In this document: positions 12,063 through 24,692 of the stretch, in pieces
How the letters are laid out: the number at the start of each line of letters is the position of its first letter
Position numbering within the stretch: the first letter of the stretch is position 1
The notes under the pieces: generated by a model
Seen by the model: only the letters and a program-made list of their open reading frames with translations
The model's database searches: none
Told to the model about the DNA's origin: nothing
NCBI GenBank assembly: GCA_004352715.1
Contig: SCFE01000097.1
Location: forward strand, 1,270,000 to 1,333,999
Direction of reading: 5' to 3'
Length of the DNA stretch: 64,000 nt
Source of the DNA: Hofstenia miamia
Taxonomy: Eukaryota > Xenacoelomorpha > Acoela
Translations under genes and position numbers: made by a program

Positions 12063-12376
12063 GAATAAAACATGTCCAGATCACATTAATAGGTTTGCTG
12101 AGAACAAATACTGTTTTATATAAATATTAAGCAAAACATGTCGTACTGAATATTAGCTCATCTGATGATGACTCACACACAATTCCACGACTATTCATTT
12201 TATATGCTTAGGCCTATTAAGATAACGATCACATAAATTCCAGACAGGTGAGTAAGGAGATTAACCAACCTTTTTGATTAAAAAACTTTCTAGTTGTCCA
12301 AGATGCATCAGTGCTTGTAGTGAAGCAAAATCTTTGGGTTGTTTTATTAACTTACATGTTTCTTCTATATACATGT

Positions 12377-12724
12377 TAGAGAGCGACAATATGAAGTCAA
12401 CATGGATTCGAACCCGACCCAATTGTAATATTTACAACCCAAACACCCGAAACTTTGAATTTGATTTGACGTTTTGGATGTTTATCCAATCAAATGATCA
12501 TTGACATCAATAATTTTCTGAGGGTGAAACAGGAACTCATTAGTATTAATTAACGTTTTGGATCTTTCTCAAATCAAGATTTGATCAAATTCAATATTTT
12601 TTTAATAATCAATCTAATCTTTGTAAAACGAACCAGATTCGACCCGACAGTTTGTACCCGAACATGACCCGACCCGAAACCCGAAATCGGGTAGAAATTA
12701 TCGGGTACCTGATGTCACTCTCTA
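12377..12724. mobile_element. hAT-type MITE, 348 bp
   Basis: Inverted ends TAGAGAGCGACA at 12377 and TGTCACTCTCTA ending at 12724 match at 11 of 12 bases. Flanking 8-mers ATACATGT (12369-12376) and ATACATTT (12725-12732) match at 7 of 8. The right interior is rich in ACCCGACCCGA words and there is no coding capacity. Confidence 0.8.
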
Positions 12725-14089
12725 ATACATTTTCATTGCAATTATGAGTTACTATACAACCATTGCTTTTGATTTTCTGTTTGTATTATACATACGTAGG
12801 CATATATACAGTAGAACATAATGCAATACATGTAGAATGAAAAATGAGAATGAATATTATTTATTATAATCTTCTTCTTTAATGGGACAGGCAGGAATTT
12901 CTGCGTTGCGTTCATGTTTTATTCAAAAAGTCTAGATATAATGCAACGGCCACATTAAGTTAACAACTACGTGTAAAAATTCATTATTGTACAATTATTT
13001 GGTATCTACAGCACCGTTTTCTATTACATAATATAACAAAAATTGCCTATGGCGAAACTACATTTTCTAGCAAAAGCAGAGCGGTTATGATTTTTTGTTG
13101 CGGTCGGTACAGAAGCTGTGCGTGGGGCTCAGGTGTGGAAGCGGGTGTGGATCGAGGCTGGTCGGGTAGAAGGTTTTTTTACCTATATCAGATCAAGTGG
13201 GATCATTAAATAACATTGACATTAAATACTGATTACATGTTTAGGTTCTAAAAGCAACATTGAACTATTCAACTGTGTGTTAGATAAAAATGTTTTGTCG
13301 CATGGCAAGTAATGCATAGTAAAACATTTAATTTTCCCATTACTGACAGGTTAATTATGTCTTAAAACACAGATATTTTTGATTTTTTGGAAACATGTGC
13401 CGCTTGCAAATCTAATCTCCATTAAGATTAATCTAATCTGCCTTGAACACTAGTTTGCACTCCATAACACACTTTTTTCAAATTACCCTACTTCGTCGAA
13501 CTTTTTTATGATAAGAGATTGTTATTTGTTTGTAGTGGATGCTAGTTTCATAAATGGTTAAGGACCGATCTGACGATATTCATTTTCTTATTACTATAAT
13601 ATGTTCTACATATAACTTTATTAAATTCTATTTTTAGTTTTGTTTTTAATTGGTCTTAGGCATATCAAATATTTCTGAAATTAGTAATTCCTTACACCGA
13701 TACAAATCAGCAAGTCGGGTTCAGTCCGATCAAATTTTGGAAGATGGGTCGGGCCACTCTTGTCTATTATCCACTACTGCTTGACAGTGAGCAAGGGTCT
13801 TCGTAGAAATCAGAGAATTTCAATATTCAATCGGTGAAAAAAACCCATAAACAGCAATTTCTGCAAATTTTTGAAGCCAATATAACCACAGAGAGACAGG
13901 TCCAAGCTCCAAAATTCCAGTTTTATTCATTTTTTGATGCAAAGGGTTAACTAAAATAATGAGAACTTTTTCAATCTATAAACAAAAATCACTAATTTTT
14001 ACAATATCAGAAAATCACAATATTGCTCAACTACAGTATAAGCAAAATGAAAAAATATTGATAACAAAGATTTTGCAATTATAGTAAGG
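12725..14089. other. Noncoding stretch with GC-richer patches
   Basis: No gene is recognised. Patches at 13095-13175 and 13705-13765 (GTCGGG, GGGTCGGGCC) have the same flavour as the MITE interiors and may be eroded copies, but I found no paired termini. Confidence 0.5.
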
Positions 14090-14097
14090 GTCTTAAG

Positions 14098-14743
14098 TAG
14101 TGCTGTGCGTCCCAATATATTTTAACCCGATTAACCGGACATGATATCCTCTTAACTTAACCGCATGTTAACCAGATATTTGAAAATCAGAATCAAATTC
14201 AAATTAAAAAGAAAATATATTCTATTTCTATCTTTCAAAATGAAATTGATATATTGCTATTTGTTAACATAATTATATATATATATATATATATATGTTT
14301 ATACATATTTATGTAAATCTATATATATATTTATAAATATATATATCGTCTTCGTGATTCAAACCTAATAATAAACGCAAAGTTTATCAAAATTTAATGA
14401 AGGAAATGTCTATAGTTACAGAAAATAGAATAGAATAAGAAATTTAGAATTTTCTGAATGATTTTATCTATTTGAAGCATAATCAAACAATAACAATTTG
14501 ATTTTCCAGCATCATTTTTTCTTAAATTTGATAATTTTTTTTCGAATAGCTACTCCATATTTGTTCAGCAAATTGTACATTAGGACTAGAAAGAGAATAA
14601 GTAAGAATCCTTGCACCCTTTGCTAAATTTTCTAGTTTTGTAACACTGAAATCATTTTGAAATTCAAAAATTCAATTTCTTAACCGGATTTTAACCTGAT
14701 TAACCGGCTTTAACCGGTTTTAACCGGACCGGATCCAGCACCA
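14098..14743. mobile_element. hAT-type MITE, 646 bp
   Basis: Perfect 8-bp target duplication GTCTTAAG at 14090-14097 and 14744-14751. Ends TAGTGCTG and CAGCACCA are inverted (7 of 8). Subterminal regions are arrays of TTAACCGG-type words on both sides, and a (TA)n stretch lies near 14275-14345. No open frame. The exact duplication suggests a fairly recent insertion. Confidence 0.85.
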
Positions 14744-15264
14744 GTCTTAAGTCCATATTATATGCTGCAAAACTGCTTTACCCCTATGTGTGCAACTACT
14801 AAATACAGTGCAGTATTGTGTCACCTAATTAAATCGTCGATTAGAAATTAAATTGAAGAATCTAAGGCCTGTACTAACTTTAAGTCGCGCAAAGATGAAA
14901 GAAATACTGATTGGCTACAACTAGAATTTTTTTACGGATATTTTGTAACATATATTTATTCTCTACAGTAGAAGTCAGATGACTTTATCCGCATACATAA
15001 TGGAACTATTATTATTGTATCTAAAAATTTGCTTATTTCTGCTCTTTTCAAAAGTTTTACTTTTGGAGTATTTTTCGTCATGTAGGTTAATTTGTGATTT
15101 CTGATGATTTGCCTATTTTAAAGGATTATACGAGCTTTCTTTGAAATAAAACTGCTAACTAACTACCGATCTTCCCTTCTTTCTATTAATTTATAAGTGA
15201 CTTCTGATTTTCAGGCCTATGCGAAAAATGCATGTAATAGCATATCATTCAATTACAGTTGCTA

Positions 15265-15295
15265 TCAAAAACTTATGGAGCCTTAGTTTTCATTA
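15265..15295 (+). repeat. 31-bp direct repeat, copy 1
   Basis: Identical over 31 bp to 16303-16333; the sequence runs from TCAAAAACTTATGG through TTTTCATTA. Perfect identity over 31 bp in diverged noncoding DNA is not expected by chance. Its nature is unknown. Confidence 0.8.
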
Positions 15296-16302
15296 CCTCG
15301 TCGGAGGCGCAATATCAAATTTTACACTGAATTACAAGATTCCTACGGATATATTAATAAAAAACCAATAGCATAGAACAGCCAAAATTGCTAGGTTACT
15401 GATATCATAGTTTTAATTTTATTAGTGTGTACTCTTTTGAGTGCATTGGCGTTAAAATTATCAAATGTTGAATAAATGCAACATTGGATAATATTTTGTT
15501 ATCTTACTTTACTGCTATTTATCATATTATACTCAATTTAAAACGCATGCAAACACTTTTATACCTACAAACAGTTGAAAGGAAGTAGACTAATAAAATT
15601 AACAGATCTTAAAAATAAAATCATCAATTATCGAAAACAGAAAAGCAAGTTGAATCGTCATAGACAGAGAAAAACATAACATTTGCGGGATAGAAACGGA
15701 TTAGTCAGGAGCAACAAGGATTATGGCATTAATTTTGTTTTCCAGTAATATCCTGTGGCCAGTGGTCAAATTTATCATAAAGTTCATCAATAGGGAGAGT
15801 CTGGATTGCTTTAAATTTTATTGCTTAAAAAGTAGGTACTGAAATTTTACGTCCTTGTGGTTTTTGAATTAATGTACCCTTTATAGGTGTTTCACATAAG
15901 GCAGGCATAAAATAATATCACAAGATTTGTAGATCTTTGTTTTGTATAATATAATTTTTTGCATAACACAACATCGATGTACTCTTTTGTGTACACATAT
16001 ATTTTAACGTATTAGACTGCCATATCTTAGGAATTCAAAATAAAAAGTTTATCTATGCTTAATACAATGTTTATCACATTATATTTACATAGGTATTTAC
16101 ATATATACTTGCAATATTAATGTTAGAAATTAATAATATATTGCATGTTTCCCTTGAAAATTTTGCCATAACTCTTGTGCAATCAAAATTTTGAATAGAA
16201 AATGCTTAATGTGTTGTAGCAAGGAAAACACTAAAAGAGAATAATATAAGTTTACTAAATGTAGTAGTTCCATTTATGTGATTAGCTATTTCTCATGTGT
16301 AC

Positions 16303-16333
16303 TCAAAAACTTATGGAGCCTTAGTTTTCATTA
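16303..16333 (+). repeat. 31-bp direct repeat, copy 2
   Basis: Exact match of 15265-15295, 1038 bp downstream in the same orientation. Confidence 0.8.
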
Positions 16334-16635
16334 ATCATAGATAGAGTATTGTAATGTTAAACCTAAGAAATATATAGTATAATTTTTCGTTTGAGATTCA
16401 GCTTAGATTCTTGTCAAATAACAAATTGCAAAATTATAATTGTTTGAATCAAAAGCATTCAATTCTGATTGGCTGAAAGAAAATCGTATAAATGCAGTGA
16501 AAATGTATAATGATTCCATTTCAGCAAGGTGAGTATTAACAGAATTTTTAAACTTATATGGCATATTGGTTTTGCATTAAAATAAAAACATATGTCTTTT
16601 CTAGATATATACATTCAAGGAAGTGCAATTTATGC

Positions 16636-16683
16636 ATATATATATATATATATATATAGATATATATATATATATATATTTGA

Positions 16684-16714
<31 letters not shown>

Positions 16715-16720
16715 ATACAT
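16636..16720. repeat. (TA)n microsatellite
   Basis: Imperfect AT dinucleotide tract. Tyr/Ile-rich open frames on both strands here are artefacts of the repeat. Confidence 0.9.
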
Positions 16721-18609
16721 TTTTATTTGATAGATTCAACAAATTTAACAGTAGATTTAGTAAAGCAAGTAATAAATATAAAACATGTACTTTTCCATTT
16801 CATCATTTTAATATGCATGTACATAAAGTGCAAAAATGTAAATTCTCTTAATTATTCGAATTTATGGAGAAAAAGGATACAATTATCCTAAATTATTATC
16901 AATACTGCGCATTAATATGCAAAAAAACAGAATTTCAATGCGCACACAAACTATTTAAGTGGTTTTTTAGAAGAAAATAATTGGAGGATGGGATGGAATG
17001 GAAAAATTCTATTTTAGAATTTGTTTGTATTATTAATGTTAGAATTTCAATATTTTATTACTCTCGCCATGATTTCAAAATATTCAAAATCTAAATGCAG
17101 AGAAATAATTGAAAATTTTGATTTGAAATAAAGTGAAGCATTTACTATATTTTTTGAGATAGAATCATTCGAAGCTTTAATATATTTTTTCCTACTAGAA
17201 TCAGCTTAAAAAACTAAAATGTTTTGAACATATGAGAAAATATGTAATTTGTTTTGAATGTTATTGCTAAAAATTGTCCCATGTTAGTCCTCAAACAATA
17301 AATTCTGAATTATTTAAAACATTAAGTGCTAGTATGGTATAAAGAGACTTCAAGAAGTTTTGTGAAATTCACTGATAATGAAGTTTAATAATATTTTCCA
17401 GTATATAATATATAGTTTATTTATAAGTTTTTAATTGATTTTACAACCTCTTTTTAAAATCATCCTCTTAGAATAGCAACATAATTTCCTTCTAATTTGA
17501 GCTTGCCGACATTTCTTGAGTTAATTAATGGATTATGAAAACCCGTAATCTATAAATACCAATCGATAAATTTTTAAAGCTCCATGCATGATTCAATTTG
17601 GATACATAAGTTGCGTTTGGTTTCGAAAGTGCATTCGCATATTCCAAATTATTAACTACTTGCGTATGCCCTATCTGCTCATAAAGTTGATGCCTAGGAG
17701 GCAGATTTATATTGATTTTTCAGTTTTTTGGCTATTGCGCTGATTAATAGATTAATTGTTTACAGATTTCTGTAACCTCTACGGCCTTGTCTTGCTATCA
17801 TTAAATTCAAATATACAAACTTTTACATTATTAAATTATAAAGCTTTCATATATAAATCAGCATGTGAATGAAATATGAAAATCTGATAATTTAGTGTTA
17901 CTTAAACAACCAAGGCTTAGGGATGTTATTTAATGACACTTGGTAACTAGTTTATCGCTAATTATAATGGGATTCTTTCAATATACAGTATATGTATGTG
18001 ATGGTTTCTCCAAATAATATTTAAACGCTTATAATTCTAGAACTAATGAAGATATTTAAAATCTGAAAGTACCACAAGATAGAGAATTGCCTCCTCTTTC
18101 ACTTTCAAACTTTAATTCGCGACCATAAATGAAAACTTTTGAAATACGCATGCGCCCATGCACGGGGCTCATGCTGTTTCACTCCAGAAAGCAAAATATT
18201 TAAAGGTAGTTATTGTTTCAATGGACATTAGACCGACTCATTATTTGACCAAGGTATGGAAAAAATGCGAATATTTTTGAAAAACCGGATTTAATTGAAA
18301 AAAGTTCTTATTTGCAATAACTTCATTCACAAAGATAAGTTTTAGTACAATTCCTTCAGCATTTCAAGAGCGGGATGTGTCCATAGAAAAGGTTTACAAA
18401 ATTTCTTAACAGGCATGGAAAAAATTGTTCAAAGATGTAAAGAAATTGTTCAGATACTTAAAAGTAACAATAGTAGAAATAGACTTAACAGTTGTGGACG
18501 ATCACCTGAATAAAGTAAAGAAAAATAGATGTTGTTTTAAGACAAAATTTAAATATTTTTCTCAAGACTTAAGTAGTTTTATGAATGGAATTATTAATTT
18601 TAAAAGTTT
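16721..18609. other. Noncoding stretch
   Basis: No gene recognised. The sequence is uniformly AT-rich with poly-A/T runs. Confidence 0.5.
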
Positions 18610-18862
18610 GAATTTCTGCGAGCATTATTATAATCTAATAATCACTAGAACAGCTGTTACTACTTGAGAATAAGTTTACATCTGATGTTTTAAGTGTGAA
18701 AATTATGGAATAGAAACAAAATTTCTACAAATAGCAGATTCAATGATATCGTCAGCATAATTGGAAGTACATTTAACTGCTAGTGTTTTTGGTGAATGAA
18801 TGATGAAGCAAACAAAAAATCCTTAATTGTCATTTTGACCTATTGTCGTGTTTCTAGTGTTT
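18610..18862 (+). repeat. Dispersed repeat of unknown family, copy 1
   Basis: Similar over about 250 bp to 26440-26692. Shared blocks are GAGAATRARTTT, ATCTGATGTTT, AATAGAAACAAAA, CTGCTAGTGTTTTTG and GTCATTTTGACCTATTGT. No coding is conserved between the copies, and termini are unclear. Confidence 0.7.
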
Positions 18863-20830
18863 AACATAATTTATATATTTTTGTAAATTCCTAAAAAATG
18901 GTTTCCAATGAAAATATAAAAGTGGAATAATTTCCTGGGTAATTATTTACTAGAATTGTATGGACATAGATACCAAATTTTATAGAGAAATTTACTAATT
19001 AACTGAAAAATCAAATGATTATATAGCATTTTAGTTACAATAGTTTGAAAATCAAAATTAAGAACATAAGGTTTACAGTTGTAGTGTTCCTGAAAAATTG
19101 TGTTAATCCTTTATTGCAGTCTGAAGGCCTGTATAAAAATAGATGTGAATTAAACTTTTATGAAATGCCCATTGCGTAAAAGTGACAATATATGAATTTG
19201 TAAGTCAATTATAGCGGAAATAATAAGCATTATTTTCATACTTCACTTTTATTTTAAAAAGTTTATTATATTTATTCAGAAGCAATATTTGTAGAATCTC
19301 ATGATGTAGATTAAGAATTGCATTTAGCGTTTTTATTTGTATTTGTTACTAATTTTTATTGATTTTTTGTAGCCATGTTACCACATTTAATAAAGATATG
19401 TTAAAAAAAATATTATTCGAATTATGTACATTAAAAATTTATTATCACTTTACCCAGTTTGATCATAGTAACTCAGACTAGTCTTATTAAATTGATTTTA
19501 ATGCATAAGCCATATCTCATTTAGGATTCTTTAATGCAAACATTGAAGCTGTTCTACGATAGTTATCACTATCCAGACTTCTTTCCGATAATTAATATAA
19601 CATAAAAACTATATTCCAAGGTAATTCAAACCTATGCTAATGAATTTCATGATCAATAATAAGATTTGAGCAATTTCAAAGATATTGAGTAAATTAACGT
19701 ATTCAGATATTTGACATTAAGTTGAACTTAATTTAGAAACTATTCATTGATTGAAACAGCGTCTAACTAAATATTATAATGTTAATCAGATTATACATAT
19801 ATATATATAACACAATTTATTACAATGATGACTCAATCTCAATGCTTAGAAAATTACAGGTTTTTTCTTAAATAGGAAATGTTTTAGGTTAGTGAGTGTC
19901 AGTCTTTTGTCTAGATTACGCTTGCGTTATAGAACCCATATCACGTGTAATTTAACGAATTTTCAATGTGTAGGCGAAAGTTCTGAAAGGACTCAGGTTC
20001 CGATATTACCTTATGATTGTCATCACTATTTCAGGATATTTACTCGAATCTTAATAAGGATATTTTTAAAGTAAAATGTATTTTAACTTGGGTAAATCAG
20101 CCACTTAAAATATCTACTCTGTATGTTTCAAGATTACAAAAAATATAAACTGGTATAAAAACTAATAATCTATTAAGACGTGTACACTCAAATAAACTAA
20201 AATAATTGCAGAACCTAGATTTCACAACAAACTTGTTGAGAAAGTTATTGTGATAAATGTTTTAAATAAATGCATGTATTTACTAATAAAATTTTCTGAT
20301 ATTTTCTGGTTTCTGTCAGTATAATTATGTAAAAAAAACTACCTGATAAACAATATTTGGTCTACATAACTAAACATTTTGTGCTTTCTTATCAATTATT
20401 TCTAAAATAAATTTTAGCTTTCAGGCTAGATTTAGAAATTTCCAGATGTTGATATCCGCGTTGCTATTTTCTTTTTTCTGGCTACGGGGACTAGCATTAC
20501 ATTACATAATTTTTTTCTAGGCTTCCGAAAAAACTTCAGCAATCTGACCTAGCCCTTCCTGACATCTGGGAGCCTATGGCTATGGCTATGGTTACTAGAG
20601 AATTTCTCCCGATAACTGGCGGATTTGAGGAAAAGTATGTAAAGGAGAAGTAGTAAAGCAAAGCTGGAAGTTGTCCGGAATTTTCGGGACTAGATAGGAT
20701 CAGATTGATAGTTTCAAAGACCGCGCCAATAAAATTTTTTGGAAGGCCACTTAACTCCAATTGAAATATTAAGTTAAGATAAGACGTTATATACGCATAG
20801 GCCTATGCAATATATATGCATAGCATTGTA
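18863..20830. other. Noncoding stretch; one possible orphan exon
   Basis: Mostly AT-rich DNA with no recognised gene. A polypyrimidine tract plus AG ends at 20520 and is followed by a GC-richer open stretch (20521-20640), so a small orphan exon there is possible but unproven. Confidence 0.4.
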
Positions 20831-20837
20831 CTATATA

Positions 20838-20890
<53 letters not shown>

Positions 20891-21022
20891 TATATATACA
20901 TATATATATGTGAATATATATATATATATATANNNNNNNNNNNNNNNNNNNNNNNNNNNNNNNNNNNNNNNNNNNNNNNNNNNNNNNNNNNNNNNNNNNN
21001 NNNNNNNNNNNNNNNNNNNNNN

Positions 21023-21052
<30 letters not shown>
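20831..21052. repeat. (TA)n microsatellite interrupted by a gap
   Basis: AT dinucleotides run into 90 N (20933-21022) and continue after it. The gap was evidently caused by the microsatellite. Any open frame across it is spurious. Confidence 0.9.
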
Positions 21053-21055
<3 letters not shown>

Positions 21056-21534
21056 TATGAAACAATCCAGGTTTATATTGACTTCTTGGAGCAAAGATTG
21101 AATGAAGAACAATCCAAAAGCATGACAACCATGACTCCCATTATTACTGCATCATCTATGAAGTATCTCGTGAAGAAAATATTATGCAAAGACGTGTGCG
21201 ATAAGTGGCCAATAATTAGTTCAGCAAGGGGAATTTGTTTGAAGCTTTTCTATCATTGACACCACACATTATGAGTACAGGGAATGTTAATGAAGTTAAG
21301 TATCGTTATGGAGTTAAATGGCGTTTCAAATAACCTGGAGTTGCGTTGTGGATTCCAAAATATTTCGAAAAATTGAGGATCATAATGAAGTGGAGGTAGA
21401 ATGGGGTAGGAATTCTACAAGAAATATCGTTAGCTTAGATGCACGACTAAAGCTGGATTGATGTAATTACGAAATGCAATGATGATGTTGAAACATATTT
21501 TCAAAAACAATCATACTTTGCAAAGAACAGAGAG
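21053..21534. other. Unrecognised stretch before the piggyBac remnant
   Basis: A 66-codon frame at 21059-21259 reads like protein but matches nothing I know. It may belong to the piggyBac-like element's 5' region. Confidence 0.3.
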
Positions 21535-22563
21535 ATGTCATCTAATGCTCTCTATGAATCTGATAATTCTAAAGGCGAAAGTGATACTTAAGTAAGAGAA
21601 GATGTTTGTGTTTTAGAAACACTGGAAGGTAATTATGGAGAAAACTGTTTAGTAGAGGAATACGATGTAATAAGTACACATTGCAATTCTACTCCTCAAT
21701 TGCGATGGCGTATTAAAAGAGAAGAGTTTGATAAACGCGAATGGCAAGAAAATCGCCCTCAATGAACTCCTGCTGAAACTCCATTCTCATATTTTTCACA
21801 ATTCTGTACTGCTTATGAGTTTTTGGAAAATATGTGTGAAATGTCAATCAAACCTGGATTAAACAGTTGGGTACTGGTAGCAATACTATTATGTATTTTG
21901 ACAACTGATACAATTCTCCAGAATTATAAGATGCTCTTTTCAATAAAGGAATTTCATCAATTGGAGCTTTATGGTTAAACCGAGCCGAGCAAATGGATTG
22001 AACTTCATAATTGATAAAGTTAACAAAATTGGTAAATAAGGCAAAATTAGCTGCATTCTGTGGGATGAAAATAAACCTGTGACCATCATGTCAACATTTA
22101 TTGGTAGCGAGACCCACGAAAAATATAAGTGATTTTGTCGCAAGCAAAAAACCCATATAAATCAAAATAGACCTCATTGTGTGAAAGGAAATAATACCTG
22201 AATAGCATTGAGGTAACAGACATCATTACATGAATCTATTTTTTCATTTGATAGATCTAATGTACATTCAATGCTTGGTGTGACGAAGTTAATATTACAC
22301 AAATTACAATTTTAGGATTAGTTTAGTGAAAAATGTAGACAGTCATAATATCTCCACTCCAAGAAGAGGATGTGTTTCATATATTGAACAAATTGCGAAC
22401 AAAAGAAACTGTGGTGGAAAAAGCGCCATTGATTCTACAGAAGTTTGTGAAAAACGAGGAAGTTGCAAGCTATCAGGCTATCAAGCCAAACCAATAGTTA
22501 CGGTTATGTGTAGAAAGTATAGCGTTTATCTGTGTTAAGAAAGGAAAAACCGTTTTAGTACAG
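21535..22563 (+). pseudogene. piggyBac-like transposase remnant
   Basis: In order along the plus strand: an acidic N-terminal part starting MSSNALYESDN, then LRWRIKREEFDKREW and TPAETPFSYFSQFC (the start of the PGBD transposase domain), then a large internal loss. Near 22050-22120 there is CILWDENKPVTIMSTFIGS, the segment around the last catalytic Asp of the family. Near 22450-22550 there is a Cys-rich C-terminal tail ending MCRKYSVYLC, like the piggyBac zinc-binding tail. Stops interrupt it, including TGA at PQ*TPAE and KYK*F, and most of the catalytic core is missing. Terminal repeats and TTAA flanks were not found. Confidence 0.7.
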
Positions 22564-23189
22564 TACTTACCATTGTTTGTAAAATGCTGTTTGTGAATTA
22601 TGAGTAAATTTCATTTTGTTCTTAAAATGTCCAATGGGACTCTAAAGTGACAAACGTATTACGGCAAAACATGTAGAAGTATAAATTTAAAAAATGTACA
22701 TACTTAAATATTCCTGTTTTAATGTCATAAATAATAATAATAATAATAAATATAATATAAGAAAAATTAACCTGCTAAAAATTATGCTTATGATAACTAT
22801 TGATAAAATTCCTATTTTGAAAGTTTTCAACCAGTCAAAATCTCTTAAGCGAAGCTCTGTTGTGTCACAATTATGGTCTTTAACTTCCTGCTGAAGTAAA
22901 TATTTGTTGATTCAAACGATATCAATTTTCTCAAGGCAATACATTTTTTGCGATAGGAACTCAAAAGCAGCGTATCTGATACCTGTTATATTCTTACTCA
23001 GAGTAGAATTCAATTTTAGACAAAGCAAAGTTTAAGAATATATTTTCTGAAGCAAAGCATTTAATGCTTACGACTGAAAGATATTGGTAATAATTACTTA
23101 ATTTATTGAAATTTAATAAGTATTTTAAATAATATATTTAGGCATATGAAATATACAAGGAAATGTAAATATTTGGTAAAAGTCTTATC
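22564..23189. other. Noncoding stretch
   Basis: No gene recognised; short (TAA)n run at 22731-22750. Confidence 0.5.
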
Positions 23190-24362
23190 TCACATGTATG
23201 TTTCATTGCATATGCATATTACACAGGCTAAAATAATATAATTGGCTAAAACAGAAATACTGAAAAATTTAGCACGATTCATATAACTTCCAACCACAGA
23301 CATTCTATCTTCACTTAACTCAACAAAAGCGACCATCATTGCTTTGAGTGACCAAACATTTGTGTATGTTCCTTGTGGATGTGGAGAAGGTGGACATGAT
23401 TTAGCCAACATAGGTTCATCATAGCTCTCTTATAAGCTTTGAGGCTCTCGAAATGCACTGAATGAGTGCTCATTGACAGTTTTGGTTGAAGGAATCGCCA
23501 AAAGCAACTGCCTCATCAATACAATTTCTGATATTGGCATAGACACATCAAGTAGAGCCCTTGAAACTATTTTCAGATGTCCCCAATGCAGATTCTTTCT
23601 TTGTTTCTAGGATATGTTGATGGCAGAATTTGAAGATATAGTCTGAGGTGGTGGGTTAACCAATTTTCTTTGTAGAAAGCAGTAACGTTATTCAAGAAAA
23701 TCTCCCACGATTCAAAGAAGCAGAAATTCCTACAAATTCTTGTGCACCTGGAATCCGGGTTGATCAATTCCGTACAATCAGGTCGAGTACCACATAATAC
23801 CACTGCTAGTAGCTTGAATTGAACTCAGAAAGGAACGTGGCATCAGCAACACCGTTCTTGAATATCTGCGAAGATTTTCCTCTTCATGGTAGCTCAAGTT
23901 TATCAACATCCAAATCAGCTTGGTGTTGAATTGCCATTCATCAGCAGGAGGCAAAGGAGTCGTCACTCCATAACTGCTGCAATATGTTTGCAGCCATCAT
24001 CCCTAACCCTAACCCCTTCCAAAACATGTGACGAAGTATCGACTATCTCAGGTTAGTGCCAAAATGGAAGCGAAATGGTTTTCAAAGCCAATTATTCGTA
24101 CTCTCATAGTAGGATAATATGTAGCAATCTTTCCTGCATTTCATGCTTTGTGAGGAACAAAGTAGATGTTTAAGACAGATTTGAGTGTACATGTACAGGA
24201 AATCAAACTCTTTGTACAAAGTTCTATAATTCCTGATGAGTTAGGTGCCAGCTTTTCGAACATGAAGTACGCCCAAATGTTTCCAACTGATCGGACCAGC
24301 TCCGCCGGCTCTGATTTTACCCTTTGAGTCACAAATCGTTTTTTTTTCACATTCTCATTCAA
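23190..24362 (-). pseudogene. hAT-like transposase remnant (tentative)
   Basis: Four consecutive minus-strand open segments of 62-76 codons suggest one decayed gene. The best clue is at about 23455-23560, where LLLAIPSTKTVNEHSFSAF lines up with the hAT C-terminal dimerisation signature (P-x-T...E-x-SFSA-x-R). The N-terminal pieces contain no motif I can name. No terminal repeats were found. It could belong to another transposase superfamily. Confidence 0.4.
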
Positions 24363-24692
24363 TTTTTGCCAAGCCTATTAAGAAATTTGGGAGCCTTGGG
24401 ATTGGGACACGTCTATTGGTGGGTGTATTTTTAAAATAAGTAATAAAAATTATTGGTGTGTCTGAAGTTCATTAAAATATTAACTTTTTCAGAGAATATC
24501 CGATTATTACAAAAACATTCTAATTCTTTCAGTGTCTACTGTTCAGAAATACTACGATCTAATGTAATAACTGTTTGATAGGTTTGAAGGACCACGAAAA
24601 GATATATAATTACTTACATTGCTTAATTACAGAAATTTTTAATTTTTATCTACTTTTATTTTCTTTTCCTAGATAGCATAAGCATATTTTAG

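Larger units (their letters stand above)
14752..16635. other. Noncoding stretch
   Basis: AT-rich and without recognisable coding. It contains the two copies of a 31-bp exact direct repeat listed next. Confidence 0.5.

Noticed and set aside
13095-13765. A fourth MITE bounded by GTCGGG-rich patches
   Set aside because: No paired inverted ends and no 8-bp duplication found.
16554-16891. Tyr/Ile-rich proteins on both strands
   Set aside because: Translation of a (TA)n microsatellite.
20805-21259. Overlapping Ile/Tyr-rich frames near the 90-N gap
   Set aside because: Same microsatellite artefact, plus undetermined bases.
24000-24018. Telomere-like CCCTAACCCTAACCCC
   Set aside because: Only about two and a half units; too short to mean a telomeric insertion.
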